From Novipirellula caenicola (lineage in GTDB: Bacteria; Planctomycetota; Planctomycetia; Pirellulales; Pirellulaceae), in contig NZ_BAABRO010000003.1 of assembly GCF_039545035.1 (NCBI RefSeq), positions 62,001 to 126,000 on the forward strand: a DNA stretch of 64,000 nt, read 5' to 3'. Positions 36,868 through 46,118 of the stretch are shown one piece after another (position 1 is the stretch's first letter; each line of letters starts with the position of its first letter). Position numbers and translations under genes: made by a program. Below the pieces are notes generated by a model. The model was not told where the DNA came from. It saw only the letters and a program-made list of their open reading frames with translations, and ran no database searches.

Positions 36868-38889
36868 ATGAATGCGTTGCGAATTCCAACGGGCTGTGGC
36901 TGGATTGTGTTGTGGTTGTCGTTGTGGAATGTGACGGCCCTGGTCGCGGACGATTACAAACAGTTGCCCCCCGCCGGGATCGAAATCGATCAAGAAGTGA
37001 AAGACGACTTGGCCGCGCAAATCGATCACTTGGATCGCGAGATCGATGCGTTGGCGGACGCGGAATCGGATTCGGCAAGCTGGCTGCCCGACATTCGCGT
37101 GTTGACCCGCGCGGTGCGGTTGGCCATCACGCAGGATCGCTTCTACAAAAAGTCCGAGACAAAGGAAGCCGCAAAGCTGCTCGACGAAGCCGCGCGTCGG
37201 ATCGCGGCAGTCAAATCGGGAATTCGCGGATTGGCGGTGTTGAGAGTCTCCGTTCGCAGCAGCGACAAGCCGCAAACGGTGGTCGGCGGATTCGTGTCTG
37301 ATATCGACGACTCGGTCCAGCCGTATGGCTTGGTGATCCCCGCCGGGTTTCACCTCGGGGCGACCACACCGCACCGTTTAGATGTGTGGCTGCATGGGCG
37401 TGGTGATACCAAAACCGAGATTCCGTTTTTGATCGAACGGATGAATAAGGTGGGCACCTACGCGCCGGCGGACACGATCGTGTTGCATCCGTTTGGTCGT
37501 CACTGCAACGCGTTCAAGTTTGCTGGGGAAACCGATGTCTACGAAGCGATGCGTCATGTCCAGCGGATCTTGCCGATTGACCATGATCGCATCGCGATTC
37601 GAGGGTTTTCGATGGGGGGCGCCGGATGTTGGCACCTGGCCGCTCATGATCCATTGCAGTGGTTTGCAGCCAATCCGGGAGCCGGTTTTGTGGATTCGAT
37701 CGTCTATCAAGGTTGGCAGTCGAATCCGCCTTTCAAGATCACTCCGGTTCGAGAGAAACTGCTTCGGTGGTACGACGTGTTGCCGTGGGTCACGAACCTG
37801 CAAAACACGCACATGGTGGCCTACAGCGGCGAAGTCGATAAACAACGCCAAGCAGCCGATCGCGTGGTCGCCGCGGCGAAGCAGGCCGGTTTTGAATTCC
37901 CCTATGTGATCGGTGCCAAAATGGGGCACAAGGTCGACGAGGTTTCCGCCAACGAAATCGATCGGCAATTGGCCGCGGTGGCCGCCGAACCGGTGCCTGA
38001 GCCACGACCCGAGATCGAATTTGTCACCTACACCACTCGCTATGCCAAAGCGGATTGGTTGAGCGTGACAGGGCTCGAGGAACATTGGTCGGCGGGAAAA
38101 GTCAAAGCCAAGATTGCCGCCAAAGATCGCTTGGTCGTCAAGACCGAGGGAGTAACCCACGTGGAATTCGACTTTCGCAAATCGGCTTGGCCGACGACGA
38201 CGGACGATGTGGATTTAATCATCGACGGTGGGCGTTTCACCGTGCCCGATCAAAGTGATGCGCCCGGATGGCAGTGCCGCTTGGTGCGTGGCGATGGCGA
38301 GTGGAACATTGATGTGTCCGAGCCAAATGGGTTGCGAAAGCGGCCTGGATTGCAGGGGCCTATCGATGATGCATTTTGCGATCGATTCTTGTTCGTCTTG
38401 CCGACACGACCAGCGACACATGGCGAAGTCCAGCGGTGGGTCAACCGTGAACAACAGTACGCTCAACAGCGTTGGCGTGAATTGATGCGTGGTGAGGTGC
38501 GAGTGGTCAAGGATGTCGATTTGACCGAGGATCAGATCAAAAACAATCACCTTGTTTGCTTTGGCGATTTTTTTAGTAACCGTTACCTCGCACGCATCCG
38601 CCGCGAGTTGCCAATCCAATGGACCAAAGAAACGATCACGGTGGGCGACAAGACGTTTGATCCGGCCACGCACGCGGTTGCGATGTGCTATCCCAATCCC
38701 AAAAATCGAGCCAAGTACATAGTCGTCAACAGTGGGATGACGTTTCGCGAGTTTTCCAACGTCAGCAACTCACGGCAAATCGCCATGCTTCCCGATTGGG
38801 CGGTCATCGATGTGCAAGCCGAAGACGACAGCATGTTCCCCGGCAAGATCGCAGCCGAAGGGTTTTTCAACGAGTCCTGGGGCCTGTAG
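36868..38889 (+). CDS. Secreted prolyl-oligopeptidase-type alpha/beta hydrolase
   Basis: A 673-residue exported hydrolase. The signal peptide ends at about residue 26 (NVTALVADD). Residues 30-120 are helical, then a beta-rich part with GLVIPAGFHLG and LDVWLHGRGDT leads into the hydrolase core: nucleophile Ser248 in RGFSMGGAGCWHLAAHDPLQW, and a candidate His in GAKMGHKVD. The C-terminal 300 residues add a beta-sandwich-like domain and a region with WVNREQQYAQQRWRELMRGE. Planctomycete proteins of this layout are annotated as prolyl oligopeptidase family or polyhydroxybutyrate-depolymerase-like; the true substrate is unknown. It follows hisA by 13 bp. Confidence 0.82.
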   Translation: MNALRIPTGCGWIVLWLSLWNVTALVADDYKQLPPAGIEIDQEVKDDLAAQIDHLDREIDALADAESDSASWLPDIRVLTRAVRLAITQDRFYKKSETKEAAKLLDEAARRIAAVKSGIRGLAVLRVSVRSSDKPQTVVGGFVSDIDDSVQPYGLVIPAGFHLGATTPHRLDVWLHGRGDTKTEIPFLIERMNKVGTYAPADTIVLHPFGRHCNAFKFAGETDVYEAMRHVQRILPIDHDRIAIRGFSMGGAGCWHLAAHDPLQWFAANPGAGFVDSIVYQGWQSNPPFKITPVREKLLRWYDVLPWVTNLQNTHMVAYSGEVDKQRQAADRVVAAAKQAGFEFPYVIGAKMGHKVDEVSANEIDRQLAAVAAEPVPEPRPEIEFVTYTTRYAKADWLSVTGLEEHWSAGKVKAKIAAKDRLVVKTEGVTHVEFDFRKSAWPTTTDDVDLIIDGGRFTVPDQSDAPGWQCRLVRGDGEWNIDVSEPNGLRKRPGLQGPIDDAFCDRFLFVLPTRPATHGEVQRWVNREQQYAQQRWRELMRGEVRVVKDVDLTEDQIKNNHLVCFGDFFSNRYLARIRRELPIQWTKETITVGDKTFDPATHAVAMCYPNPKNRAKYIVVNSGMTFREFSNVSNSRQIAMLPDWAVIDVQAEDDSMFPGKIAAEGFFNESWGL

Positions 38890-38903
38890 ACCAAACACCC
38901 CAA

Positions 38904-39042
38904 CGTAGCGGAAGCCGTCAACGACTTGTTGTTTTAGTCGTACGATGGACTTCCTCGTCCGTCGAATCCACCACTGACGGACCAGGAAGTCCATCCTACA
39001 CCCCTTGCCGCAGGAAACTTCACTAAATCAACAAGCCGTCAA
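38904..39042 (+). repeat. 139-bp dispersed element, copy 1
   Basis: Its reverse complement aligns without gaps to 60383-60521 at roughly 85% identity by eye. At its core is a near-perfect 20-bp inverted repeat, arms 38944-38963 and 38976-38995 with one mismatch, around a 12-base loop. The left end starts with GTAGCGGAAG, shared with the short hairpin family. It begins 15 bp after the hydrolase stop codon. Confidence 0.85.
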
Positions 39043-39127
39043 GACTTTCGTACAGCAACCAACGTAGCGGAAGTCGTCAAGACTTTCGTACAGCAACCGG
39101 CGTAGCGGAAGCCGTCAATGGCTTGTC
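39037..39127 (+). repeat. Array of GTAGCG-type hairpin repeats
   Basis: A partial copy at 39037-39060, a full copy at 39064-39098 (GTAGCGGAAGTC-GTCAA-GACTTTCG, one G-U pair) and a variant at 39102-39127 (GGAAGCC-GTCAAT-GGCTT) lie in tandem, the first two sharing the tail TACAGCAACC. Just downstream, 39171-39203 (GACAGGCTAGGAAGCCTATCC) looks like a further relative of the 139-bp element's arm. Confidence 0.8.
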
Positions 39128-39210
39128 AATTCAGTGAGCCGCTTACGCGTCAGCGGCCAGGTCCCACGCCCGCCGCGATGACAGGCTAGGAAGCCTATCC
39201 CACAAAAAAA

Positions 39211-39245
39211 AAACGACGCGATGAAAAACATCGCGTCGTTTTTTT
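39211..39245. terminator. Bidirectional intrinsic terminator
   Basis: A perfect 13-bp stem, AAACGACGCGATG at 39211-39223 with CATCGCGTCGTTT at 39229-39241, and an AAAAA loop. It is preceded by a run of A and followed by a run of T, so it can stop transcription from both sides. It separates the hydrolase operon (plus) from the HTH gene (minus). Confidence 0.92.
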
Positions 39246-39264
39246 GAGATTGGTTGTCCGTGTT

Positions 39265-40410
39265 CTATCGCTTGGACAGACGTCGTTCGAGTGCTTTCTG
39301 CGACAGCGGCATGATTTGCGCCGCACCGCCTGGGTTGTAAAGCAAATCGTCGCGACTTGGTTTCGTGTCCGTGTTCTCGTACTGAACCAAGTAGGCTCCG
39401 ACCTGCATCCCGCCATGCTCGTAAACCGGCGGCCAGAATTCTTCGCCGCGAATCGCCAGCGTCTTGGCCAGCAGTCGCGTGGCTCGTCCTGAGAAACCGC
39501 TTAGCACCATATCGAGTCGTCCGAGGGCTTCACGGAAGATGTAAAACACCAATGCCGAGTCTTTGCCCTTGCCGCCTGCGTAGGCCCAAGTGCCGTCGTC
39601 TTTCTCGTAGTAAAAGCCGGGTTCCGGAGCATCTTCGTTCTTGCTCAATCGCATCCCTGCCGATGCCGCACCCGGTTTCGGATCGCTATCGCGGTAACGC
39701 AGGAAGAACGGGCACGAGCGAGCCGAGACGTCATCGACGTCGTCTTCGGTCACAAACGGAGTGCATCCGAATGCGTCTGAAAACATCAGCTCGACCACAG
39801 GGTTGCTTTTCACGCTGCCGATGCACACCAAGCCGCGGTCGCCGGTCGCTTCGACGAAACCGTTAAAGACCTCGCCGGCTCGTTCGCGAGCATCCTCGAG
39901 CGTGACTTGACCCGGGCTCCATACCAACGTTTGTTGCAAACGGTCTGGCATCGGGACGTCCGGCACCTTGCCCTCTTCGTTTTCACTCGTCGATTTGTGC
40001 TTGGCCGCACCGCCGAGCGTCGAGACGCCGTTGAGCAATTCGCCGAACAAAACCGAGTCGCTAGCGACGACGGTCGCGTTTTCGGGCGAGTCATCGCCAT
40101 CGTTTTGGCGAACGCCAATCACGATTTCAATGTCGCCTCGACGGGCAAGCAGTTCCCAGAAGTTTTCGGCATTGATCTGGAACAATGCGCCAGGCAGCTG
40201 GTCGGCCGTCGCATAACCATGGTCAATCAGGTAGTCGCACAGTCGTGAAAGTGCATCCAGCGGAATGTACTTTGCCTCATTTTTTAACAGCGAAGCCACT
40301 TGGTGCCGATCGAGACCCGTGTGTTCCACAATCGACTTGATCGTCCCAGGCCGCTTACGCCGGTCCGGGGTATGCCCAAGTAATTCCGCAAGCCGGAATG
40401 CGTATCTCAT
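39265..40410 (-). CDS. Cro/C1-type HTH protein with large planctomycete-style C-terminal domain
   Basis: A 381-residue cytoplasmic protein. Residues 1-75 form a helix-turn-helix: MRYAFRLAELLGHTPDRRKR, then TIKSIVEHTGLDRHQVASLLKNEAKYIPLDALSRLCDYLI, a Cro/C1 layout in which Asp-Arg-His-Gln starts the recognition helix. The remaining 300 residues are a globular domain I cannot name, with VVIGVRQNDGDDSPENATVVASDS, RGLVCIGSVKSNPVVE and a C-terminal QVGAYLVQYENTD; the GSxKSN phrase might be a ligand site. ATG at 40410 starts directly before the HTH; more upstream codons are unsupported. An inverted repeat ATCGAA-N8-TTCGAT at 40497-40516 upstream could be its operator. Confidence 0.72.
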   Translation of the reverse strand: MRYAFRLAELLGHTPDRRKRPGTIKSIVEHTGLDRHQVASLLKNEAKYIPLDALSRLCDYLIDHGYATADQLPGALFQINAENFWELLARRGDIEIVIGVRQNDGDDSPENATVVASDSVLFGELLNGVSTLGGAAKHKSTSENEEGKVPDVPMPDRLQQTLVWSPGQVTLEDARERAGEVFNGFVEATGDRGLVCIGSVKSNPVVELMFSDAFGCTPFVTEDDVDDVSARSCPFFLRYRDSDPKPGAASAGMRLSKNEDAPEPGFYYEKDDGTWAYAGGKGKDSALVFYIFREALGRLDMVLSGFSGRATRLLAKTLAIRGEEFWPPVYEHGGMQVGAYLVQYENTDTKPSRDDLLYNPGGAAQIMPLSQKALERRLSKR

Positions 40411-40719
40411 TAGTGAATGTCGAAAAAAGAGGAGTGAAGTGAGTGGTCCCGTTTGCGTAATAGTGTAGCAGGAAGTTGCGGTTGTCACGCCTAGGTATCG
40501 AATTACCGATTTCGATCCAATTTACCCCCCGATCGAACGCAGCGGTTAACACGATTATGCCATGTTCCCAATGATTGGTTTGGGGGCGGGACGTCGCTAG
40601 AATGAATTTCGCGGTCGACAAGCTTCCTGTTGCTAGGTCGTACGATGAGTGTTCTGGGTATCCATTGAGCTATACTTTAAGAGCCAATTTCTTCCGTCTA
40701 CGTAAGTTTTGACGTCTCC
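40411..40719. other. 309-bp divergent intergenic region
   Basis: Promoter region for the HTH gene (minus) and the large membrane protein (plus). It contains the inverted repeat ATCGAA-N8-TTCGAT at 40497-40516 and a TATACT hexamer at 40671-40676 that could be a -10 box, although no matching -35 is visible. Confidence 0.4.
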
Positions 40720-43700
40720 ATGTCGCAACCGACCACCGCTTCGCCAACCCAAGATCCTGCGTCCAATCGCGATCAAAACGCCTTCCAAAGCGTGGCCAGT
40801 TTGATCGAATCGAGGATCCGCGAGGCTCAAAATGCGCTGTGGTGGTCCGAATTTGTTCGCAGCATTTTACGAATTTTTATCGGTGTGTTTCTCGCCGTGT
40901 TGCTTTGGGTCGTCGTGGATCAATGGATCTATACCCCCGGGATTGCGGCCCGAGTGGCTGGTTTCGCCTTGGTTCTTGGGTGGGTGGTGCATCAAGCGAT
41001 CACACGAGTATACCCGATCCTTCAAGGAACGATTCGGCCCGAGTATGCGGCTCGTTCGCTCGAACGGGATGTTCCCGAGATGCGTCAAGAATTGACCAGC
41101 TACGTGACGCTTCGCGACCAAAGCAATTCACCCAGCCTCAGCGGCAAAGTCATTCGCTCGATCGGCGCTCACGCGGCAAGCCGGCTCCGCACTCACGATG
41201 CGCTGCCCGTCGAAGCCACCGGCACGCTGCGTTGGTGGATCGCGGCCGCAAGTTTGATGGCGATCTTTTTCATCTATGCCGCGCTGTCACCGAAAAACAG
41301 CTTCCAATCGGCCAGCCGTTTGGTGATGCCCGTCGCTTCGATCGAACCGGCCAAACGAGTCCAAATTCGTGACGTCATCCCCGGTGATGCCGAAGTGTTG
41401 GCGGGGCGAACGGTCGAGGTGTCTGCGGTCGTCCAGGGGTTGCGGCAAGACGAGCCCGTGTATTGTCGTTGGCAACTCGAAGACCGTGAAGCGGAAATCA
41501 AGTTGGTCCGAGATGCCGATTCGGGCCGTTTCGTCGGCGAAGTCTCGCTCGATCACGCCTTGTCCGGCCAAGTGCCTTATCAAATGGTGGCTGGTGATGA
41601 TGTCGCGGGACCTTACTGCTTGAGCGTTCAAGACGTTCCCGTCGTTGCGGTGCAGTCGATTCGATACGTACCGCCGGCCTACACGCAAAAGCAACCTCAC
41701 ACCAGCAGCAGTGCGGCGATCACGGCGTTGGACGGAACACGCGTCACGGTGACCGCGCGAACCAATCGTCCGATTGAAAAAGCGACGATCCAGTTCAATC
41801 CGAAACCGCTTGGCGACCTTGTGCATGCGACCGCAGGCGAGTCGGCGATGAGCATTGATGACTCGGGGATGCTCGTCACTTACACCTTCCCCGTTCGCTA
41901 TGCGCGTCAACGATCCGCTGCAGTCCAGTTGGAAAGTTATCGCATCAAGGTGTGGGACAAGATTGGGCAAACCAATCCTTCGCCGATCGTGTACCCGATT
42001 CGAGTCAACGCAGACTTGTCGCCCGAAGTCACAATCGTGATGCCGCAGCAATCGCCCAAAAACATCCCGATTGACGCTCAGCAGATCATCGAGATTCATG
42101 CAGCCGATGCCGATTTTGGTTTGCAGCAAATTGAAATCGAGATTCGTCGTGGAATCGAAACGCTCGAACGGGCGACGCTGTGGAGCGACGAAGTTGGCAA
42201 GAAAGGTAACCAGATTGCCGAGTATCGTTTTCGGCCTCATGAACATTTCCTTCGCGTGGGAGATGCGGTTCAAGTCACCGCAATCGCAACCGACAATCGA
42301 CAAGATGAATCGGATCCCCTGGTCGAGCCGAACGTTGCCAAAACGGATCCTCTAGAGCTTCGTATCACGATGAGTGAACCGGTGCCAAAGGAACCTGTCG
42401 CGGGCGACGGTTTGTCGTCGCCTGATAACAAGCCTGCGGCGGATCCAAACGCAGGCGATGCATCGGGCGAAGGAGGGCAGGGCGGTTCGGGCGGTTCGTC
42501 TTCCTCGGGTGGCGAAGGTGAATCCGGCAATCAATCGGGAGGCTCGTCGGGCGGCGGCGAAGGTGGCGAGTCGGGGGAACCGCAAGACGGCGATCAAGAA
42601 AATCAGTCGGGGTCATCCGGCGGCAGTGGAAAGCAGTCGGGCGACCAAAACGAAGACGGCAATGAAAACCCGTCCGACGGCAGCGGTGCAGGCCAGGGCG
42701 GTTCGAATCAGGGCGATGCCTCGAATTCAGATTCGAATTCGAATTCAGATTCAAAGCCCTCTGGCGATTCGATGGGAAACGAGGGCTCCAGTGATTCGAG
42801 TGGCGATCCGTCGACTCAGGGGGATCCCTCGACTCAAGACAATACCGATCCCAATCAAACGCCGTCGGGCGATCCAAGCAACGCAGGCCAACCCCCGGGC
42901 GATTCCAAAAACGGGGCAGGGCAGGGCAGGGCAGAAGAAGGAATGATCGATCCTTCGAAACAGGATTCTGGCAACCAAGAGGGAGCGTCTGGATCGGATG
43001 GTTCGGGCCAGCAATCTGGTGAGTCGCAAGCTGCAGGATCGTCGAATTCCGAAAATTCATCGGCGGATCGCGGCAAGCCCGAAACGCCTCAGCATGATGG
43101 CGAGGCGATTGAGCGGATTCGTGACTACCTGGAAAAAAAGAGACAAGAGCAAGCAGGACAGGGACAACAGCCTGGGCAGGAACCGCAAGGCGGCTCCGAG
43201 CAGCAAGCGGGCCCAGAACAGCAAGCGGGCGCGGAACAGCAAGGCGGCCAGGGAACGCAAGCGGATTCCTCGGCCAAGTCGGAATCGAAGTTAGAGCAAA
43301 GCGGCGGAGATCCTACGAACGCAAAACCGGACGGAGGCACACAAGGCAGCGAGGCGAACAAACCGAACGACCCCAATAAAGGAAACCAATCAGGGCAAGG
43401 GAACCAGTCGGACGCAGCTGAAGATTCCAAATCGGCCACCAGCGATCCCAAGGGGCAACCGTCCGGTGCAGACGGCCAATCCGCGGACAACGGCGGAGCG
43501 GGACAACCGGAGTCCGCGAAGGAGCCATCCGGCAGCGAAGCCGCTGGCGAGCAGAAGGCCGACGGAGCGGCTGGCCAATCCGGTGAGAAAAACGATGCGA
43601 AAGCAGCAGACGCCAACGGCGAAAACGGGAGCGACTCCGCGGCCGAAAATGATCCAATGAGCGATCAAGCTGGCAGCAAGCAAGACGGCAGTGGGCAAGA

Positions 43701-44451
43701 CGCGGCGGGACAACAGCAGGCCGAAGGAGCCGAGAAGGGGCAAGGCGAGGAGAATCAGGGCGAGACAGCTGACGCAGACAAAGGGAGTGATGGAAATCAG
43801 GGAAATGACGGAAGTCAATCCAAGTCGGGGACGCCCCAAGATTCCGCGTCCAAACCCAATCAAGACGCGAAATCGCAAGGCAGTGAATCCCAGGGCCGTG
43901 AGTCATCATCGGGGCAACCCAGCAATTCCGGCATGGATTCCAAGCCGTCGTCCGAAGCGGGGCAGCCCGAAGCTACATCGGACCAAGCCTCGGCTTCCTC
44001 CGGCCAGGGCAGTAATGGCTCGGGGGCCGCAGCGGACGCAGGCGATGCCGCCGCCGATGATCTGCCTACGGCTCCGGACCCGATCGATCTTGATTACGCC
44101 AAAAAGTCGACCGACATGGTGCTCGACTACCTCGAAGAGACTCGCGATCAACCCGATCAAGAGCTTCTAGAGAAACTGAATTGGACCCAAGAGGACATGC
44201 AGCGATTTGTTGACCGCTGGAAATCCGTTCGCGAGCTGGACAACGCTAATCCCAATGATCCCAACGCCAAAAGCGAATTGACCGAAGCGTTAGAAAGTTT
44301 GGGGCTGCGTCAACCGACGCGAGCGACCAGCCAACGCCGTGAACAAGCCGATGCACTTCGAGGACTGCGTGACGCCGGCAACCGAACGCCACCACCGGCG
44401 GCCTACCAAGATGCCTTCGACTCCTTCCGCCGAGCCATCGGCGCCCCGTAG
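40720..44451 (+). CDS. Large membrane protein (DUF4175-like) with a 560-residue low-complexity region
   Basis: A 1243-residue protein. Hydrophobic helices at about 47-90 (two, in a DUF4175-like hairpin) and 168-188 anchor it. Residues 190-550 are extracytoplasmic and beta-rich, with repeats such as RVQIRDVIPGDAEVLAGRTV and VQSIRYVPPAYTQKQPH. Residues about 555-1113 are almost wholly Gly, Ser, Gln, Asn, Asp, Glu, Lys and Ala in irregular short repeats (SNSDSNSNSDS, GPEQQAGAEQQ), with only one island of order, near GEAIERIRDYLEKKRQEQ. The last 130 residues are helical and conserved-looking (YAKKSTDMVLDYLEETRDQ). The reading frame is intact throughout. The stop codon lies inside a GTAGTG hairpin repeat. 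Function unknown; a scaffold or cell-wall spanning role is speculation. Confidence 0.85.
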   Translation: MSQPTTASPTQDPASNRDQNAFQSVASLIESRIREAQNALWWSEFVRSILRIFIGVFLAVLLWVVVDQWIYTPGIAARVAGFALVLGWVVHQAITRVYPILQGTIRPEYAARSLERDVPEMRQELTSYVTLRDQSNSPSLSGKVIRSIGAHAASRLRTHDALPVEATGTLRWWIAAASLMAIFFIYAALSPKNSFQSASRLVMPVASIEPAKRVQIRDVIPGDAEVLAGRTVEVSAVVQGLRQDEPVYCRWQLEDREAEIKLVRDADSGRFVGEVSLDHALSGQVPYQMVAGDDVAGPYCLSVQDVPVVAVQSIRYVPPAYTQKQPHTSSSAAITALDGTRVTVTARTNRPIEKATIQFNPKPLGDLVHATAGESAMSIDDSGMLVTYTFPVRYARQRSAAVQLESYRIKVWDKIGQTNPSPIVYPIRVNADLSPEVTIVMPQQSPKNIPIDAQQIIEIHAADADFGLQQIEIEIRRGIETLERATLWSDEVGKKGNQIAEYRFRPHEHFLRVGDAVQVTAIATDNRQDESDPLVEPNVAKTDPLELRITMSEPVPKEPVAGDGLSSPDNKPAADPNAGDASGEGGQGGSGGSSSSGGEGESGNQSGGSSGGGEGGESGEPQDGDQENQSGSSGGSGKQSGDQNEDGNENPSDGSGAGQGGSNQGDASNSDSNSNSDSKPSGDSMGNEGSSDSSGDPSTQGDPSTQDNTDPNQTPSGDPSNAGQPPGDSKNGAGQGRAEEGMIDPSKQDSGNQEGASGSDGSGQQSGESQAAGSSNSENSSADRGKPETPQHDGEAIERIRDYLEKKRQEQAGQGQQPGQEPQGGSEQQAGPEQQAGAEQQGGQGTQADSSAKSESKLEQSGGDPTNAKPDGGTQGSEANKPNDPNKGNQSGQGNQSDAAEDSKSATSDPKGQPSGADGQSADNGGAGQPESAKEPSGSEAAGEQKADGAAGQSGEKNDAKAADANGENGSDSAAENDPMSDQAGSKQDGSGQDAAGQQQAEGAEKGQGEENQGETADADKGSDGNQGNDGSQSKSGTPQDSASKPNQDAKSQGSESQGRESSSGQPSNSGMDSKPSSEAGQPEATSDQASASSGQGSNGSGAAADAGDAAADDLPTAPDPIDLDYAKKSTDMVLDYLEETRDQPDQELLEKLNWTQEDMQRFVDRWKSVRELDNANPNDPNAKSELTEALESLGLRQPTRATSQRREQADALRGLRDAGNRTPPPAAYQDAFDSFRRAIGAP

Positions 44452-44545
44452 TGGATCTTGCCAAAGATCCACATCTTTCGTAGTGGATCTTGCTAAAGAT
44501 CCCCCATCCTCTAACTCCCTTCGTAGTGGATCTTGCTAAAGATCC
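44448..44545 (+). repeat. Three GTAGTG hairpin repeats in tandem
   Basis: Copies at 44448-44470 (GCCA loop), 44480-44502 and 44523-44545 (both GCTA loops), each GTAGT followed by GGATCTT-loop-AAGATCC. The TAG of the first copy is the stop codon of the 1243-residue protein gene. The spacers differ in length (9 and 20 bp). Confidence 0.92.
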
Positions 44546-44604
44546 CCCATGGCGCAAAGCTCCGTTCTGCGACGCGTCCTCCCCGTCGCATCCTTAGCCA
44601 GCCC

Positions 44605-45717
44605 TCATTCGAACATTTCGGCAAGCTGCTCGATGTACTGCAGCGCCTCTTCGGGTTCGTCCACCTCCGCTCCCGGAACACGCCCCGCTCGGTCGCAATC
44701 ACCCAGCAAGCAAAGGTCTTCGAACCACGGGTGAGCGGCCAATCGTTTACGGCGTCGCGCCCCGATCGTACGGTCATGGATTTTGTGAGTTTCCATGTGA
44801 TGTTGGATCAGCCAAGCGGTTCGTTCGCTAATGAATCCCTCGAGTGCTTCCAGCCCGCTGGCGACATGGTCGTCGGGATCGATCGCCTTGCCGACATCAT
44901 GCAGCAGCGCCGCCAACAGAAATTCTTCGTCGTACGGCATCACGTCCTTGGCCAATGCAAAAACTTGCATGCTGTGAAACAACGCGTCGCCTTCGGGGTG
45001 ATAGCGTGGGCTTTGCCGCACGTTTTCCAGCGGCACCAGCAGTGACAGAAATACGTTGCTGCGATCGGGACAGGCGTCCATCGACTGCAATTGTTCGGCT
45101 TGTCCGTTGACATCAACGTCGTGTTCCATCGCAATCACACGTTCAAGTTCGCCGATCCCAGCGCGTTCGATCGGTTTGCCCGTGATCGAGCTGCGGAAAT
45201 TGAACCCCAGCAGCGATGGGTGGTACACCGTCAATTCCACTGGGAATTGGTCGCGTACGTGCAGGTGAGTAAACACACGCTGCTCGCCATTTTTTTCGAC
45301 GCGTTTACGTTCCATGTGATAGTAAACGCCCTGCTCATCCAGCACGACCGCAATCGATTCAGGCGAAGCGGCGAAGACATGGATATCGATATCCGAGCCA
45401 TTGCGGATGCTGCCGGTCAGCACGCTGCCGATCAATTTGGGGTGGAACGGAGCCAGTTTTTGCAGCCACCATGCTGCCCGCAGTCGCATCTCGAGCAGTC
45501 GCTGGGAATAACCCTGGTCGCCTTCGCTGATGCGAGCAAGCAGTTGCACCTGTTCGCGGATTTCCGCATTGGTGGGCAAGTCGGCTGGTTTGATCCAGCC
45601 TTTGTAGATTCGACGGGCTGCTTTTTGTTTGGCGTTGAAGTATTCACTGCATTCGCGCGAGTACATCAAGCGTGCCGCTTCCCAAGCAATTTGGCGGCGA
45701 AGTTTTGGCGATGACAT
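44605..45717 (-). CDS. Nucleotidyltransferase-HD domain protein
   Basis: A 370-residue cytoplasmic protein combining two catalytic folds. The N-terminal 80 residues are basic and helical. A Pol-beta-type nucleotidyltransferase core follows: GSVLTGSIRNGSDIDIHVF, with GS at about 102-103 and the paired acids D109 and D111, and a third acid probably in FPVELTVYH. An HD phosphohydrolase domain follows at about 240-330: DALFHSMQVFALA, then LLAALLHDVGKAIDPDDH with H273-D274. This resembles the order in CCA-adding and related enzymes, but the RNA-binding parts are not evident. It could act on nucleotides or tRNA, and the assignment to one reaction is open. Confidence 0.78.
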   Translation of the reverse strand: MSSPKLRRQIAWEAARLMYSRECSEYFNAKQKAARRIYKGWIKPADLPTNAEIREQVQLLARISEGDQGYSQRLLEMRLRAAWWLQKLAPFHPKLIGSVLTGSIRNGSDIDIHVFAASPESIAVVLDEQGVYYHMERKRVEKNGEQRVFTHLHVRDQFPVELTVYHPSLLGFNFRSSITGKPIERAGIGELERVIAMEHDVDVNGQAEQLQSMDACPDRSNVFLSLLVPLENVRQSPRYHPEGDALFHSMQVFALAKDVMPYDEEFLLAALLHDVGKAIDPDDHVASGLEALEGFISERTAWLIQHHMETHKIHDRTIGARRRKRLAAHPWFEDLCLLGDCDRAGRVPGAEVDEPEEALQYIEQLAEMFE

Positions 45718-46118
45718 TCAAAAGGTTTGGCGATGCAAACCGAGAAAGGTCGAGCAAAGAAGAGTTGGTTTACATTTTTAGTCTTCGTCGGTTTGCCTCG
45801 ACTGTCAAGATCTTTTTTTCAAAGACGCACGGCGACCGCCGTATTGTTCCGCATCGTTAGGTGCTTCGTTGCAAGATTTTTCTGATTTTCGCGGTTCGAA
45901 GCCTTCCCCCTTCTAGTACTGGACGTCCTTGGTGATTTGAATTAGCTTTAGGTGGTCTATTATTTCACCGATCGCATGCGTTTCTGTTTGTTTTCAGAAG
46001 CTCCATTGATTCGCTTTTTCACAAGCGTTATCGGTGTTCGCCAGTGCCATGTTGGATGCATTTGGTTTCTATGGCACGTGGTCGGTTCATCCTCCTATTA
46101 AGAAAAGAGAATTGGAAT
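45718..46118. other. 401-bp divergent intergenic region, no feature recognised
   Basis: Upstream DNA of the nucleotidyltransferase-HD gene (minus) and of a small lipoprotein gene (plus). A TATTAT hexamer near 45958 could be a -10 box, but the nearest TTGAAT is only 15 bp upstream of it. Otherwise I see nothing. Confidence 0.4.

Noticed and set aside
41287-42303. 338-codon antisense frame under the large membrane protein
   Set aside because: Shadow of the DUF4175-like gene; no start signal and composition dominated by Arg, Asp and His.
42720-42770. GAATTC/GATTCG tandem-like DNA in the low-complexity coding region
   Set aside because: Explained as codons for an Ser-Asn-Ser-Asp peptide repeat inside an intact frame rather than a separate repeat element.
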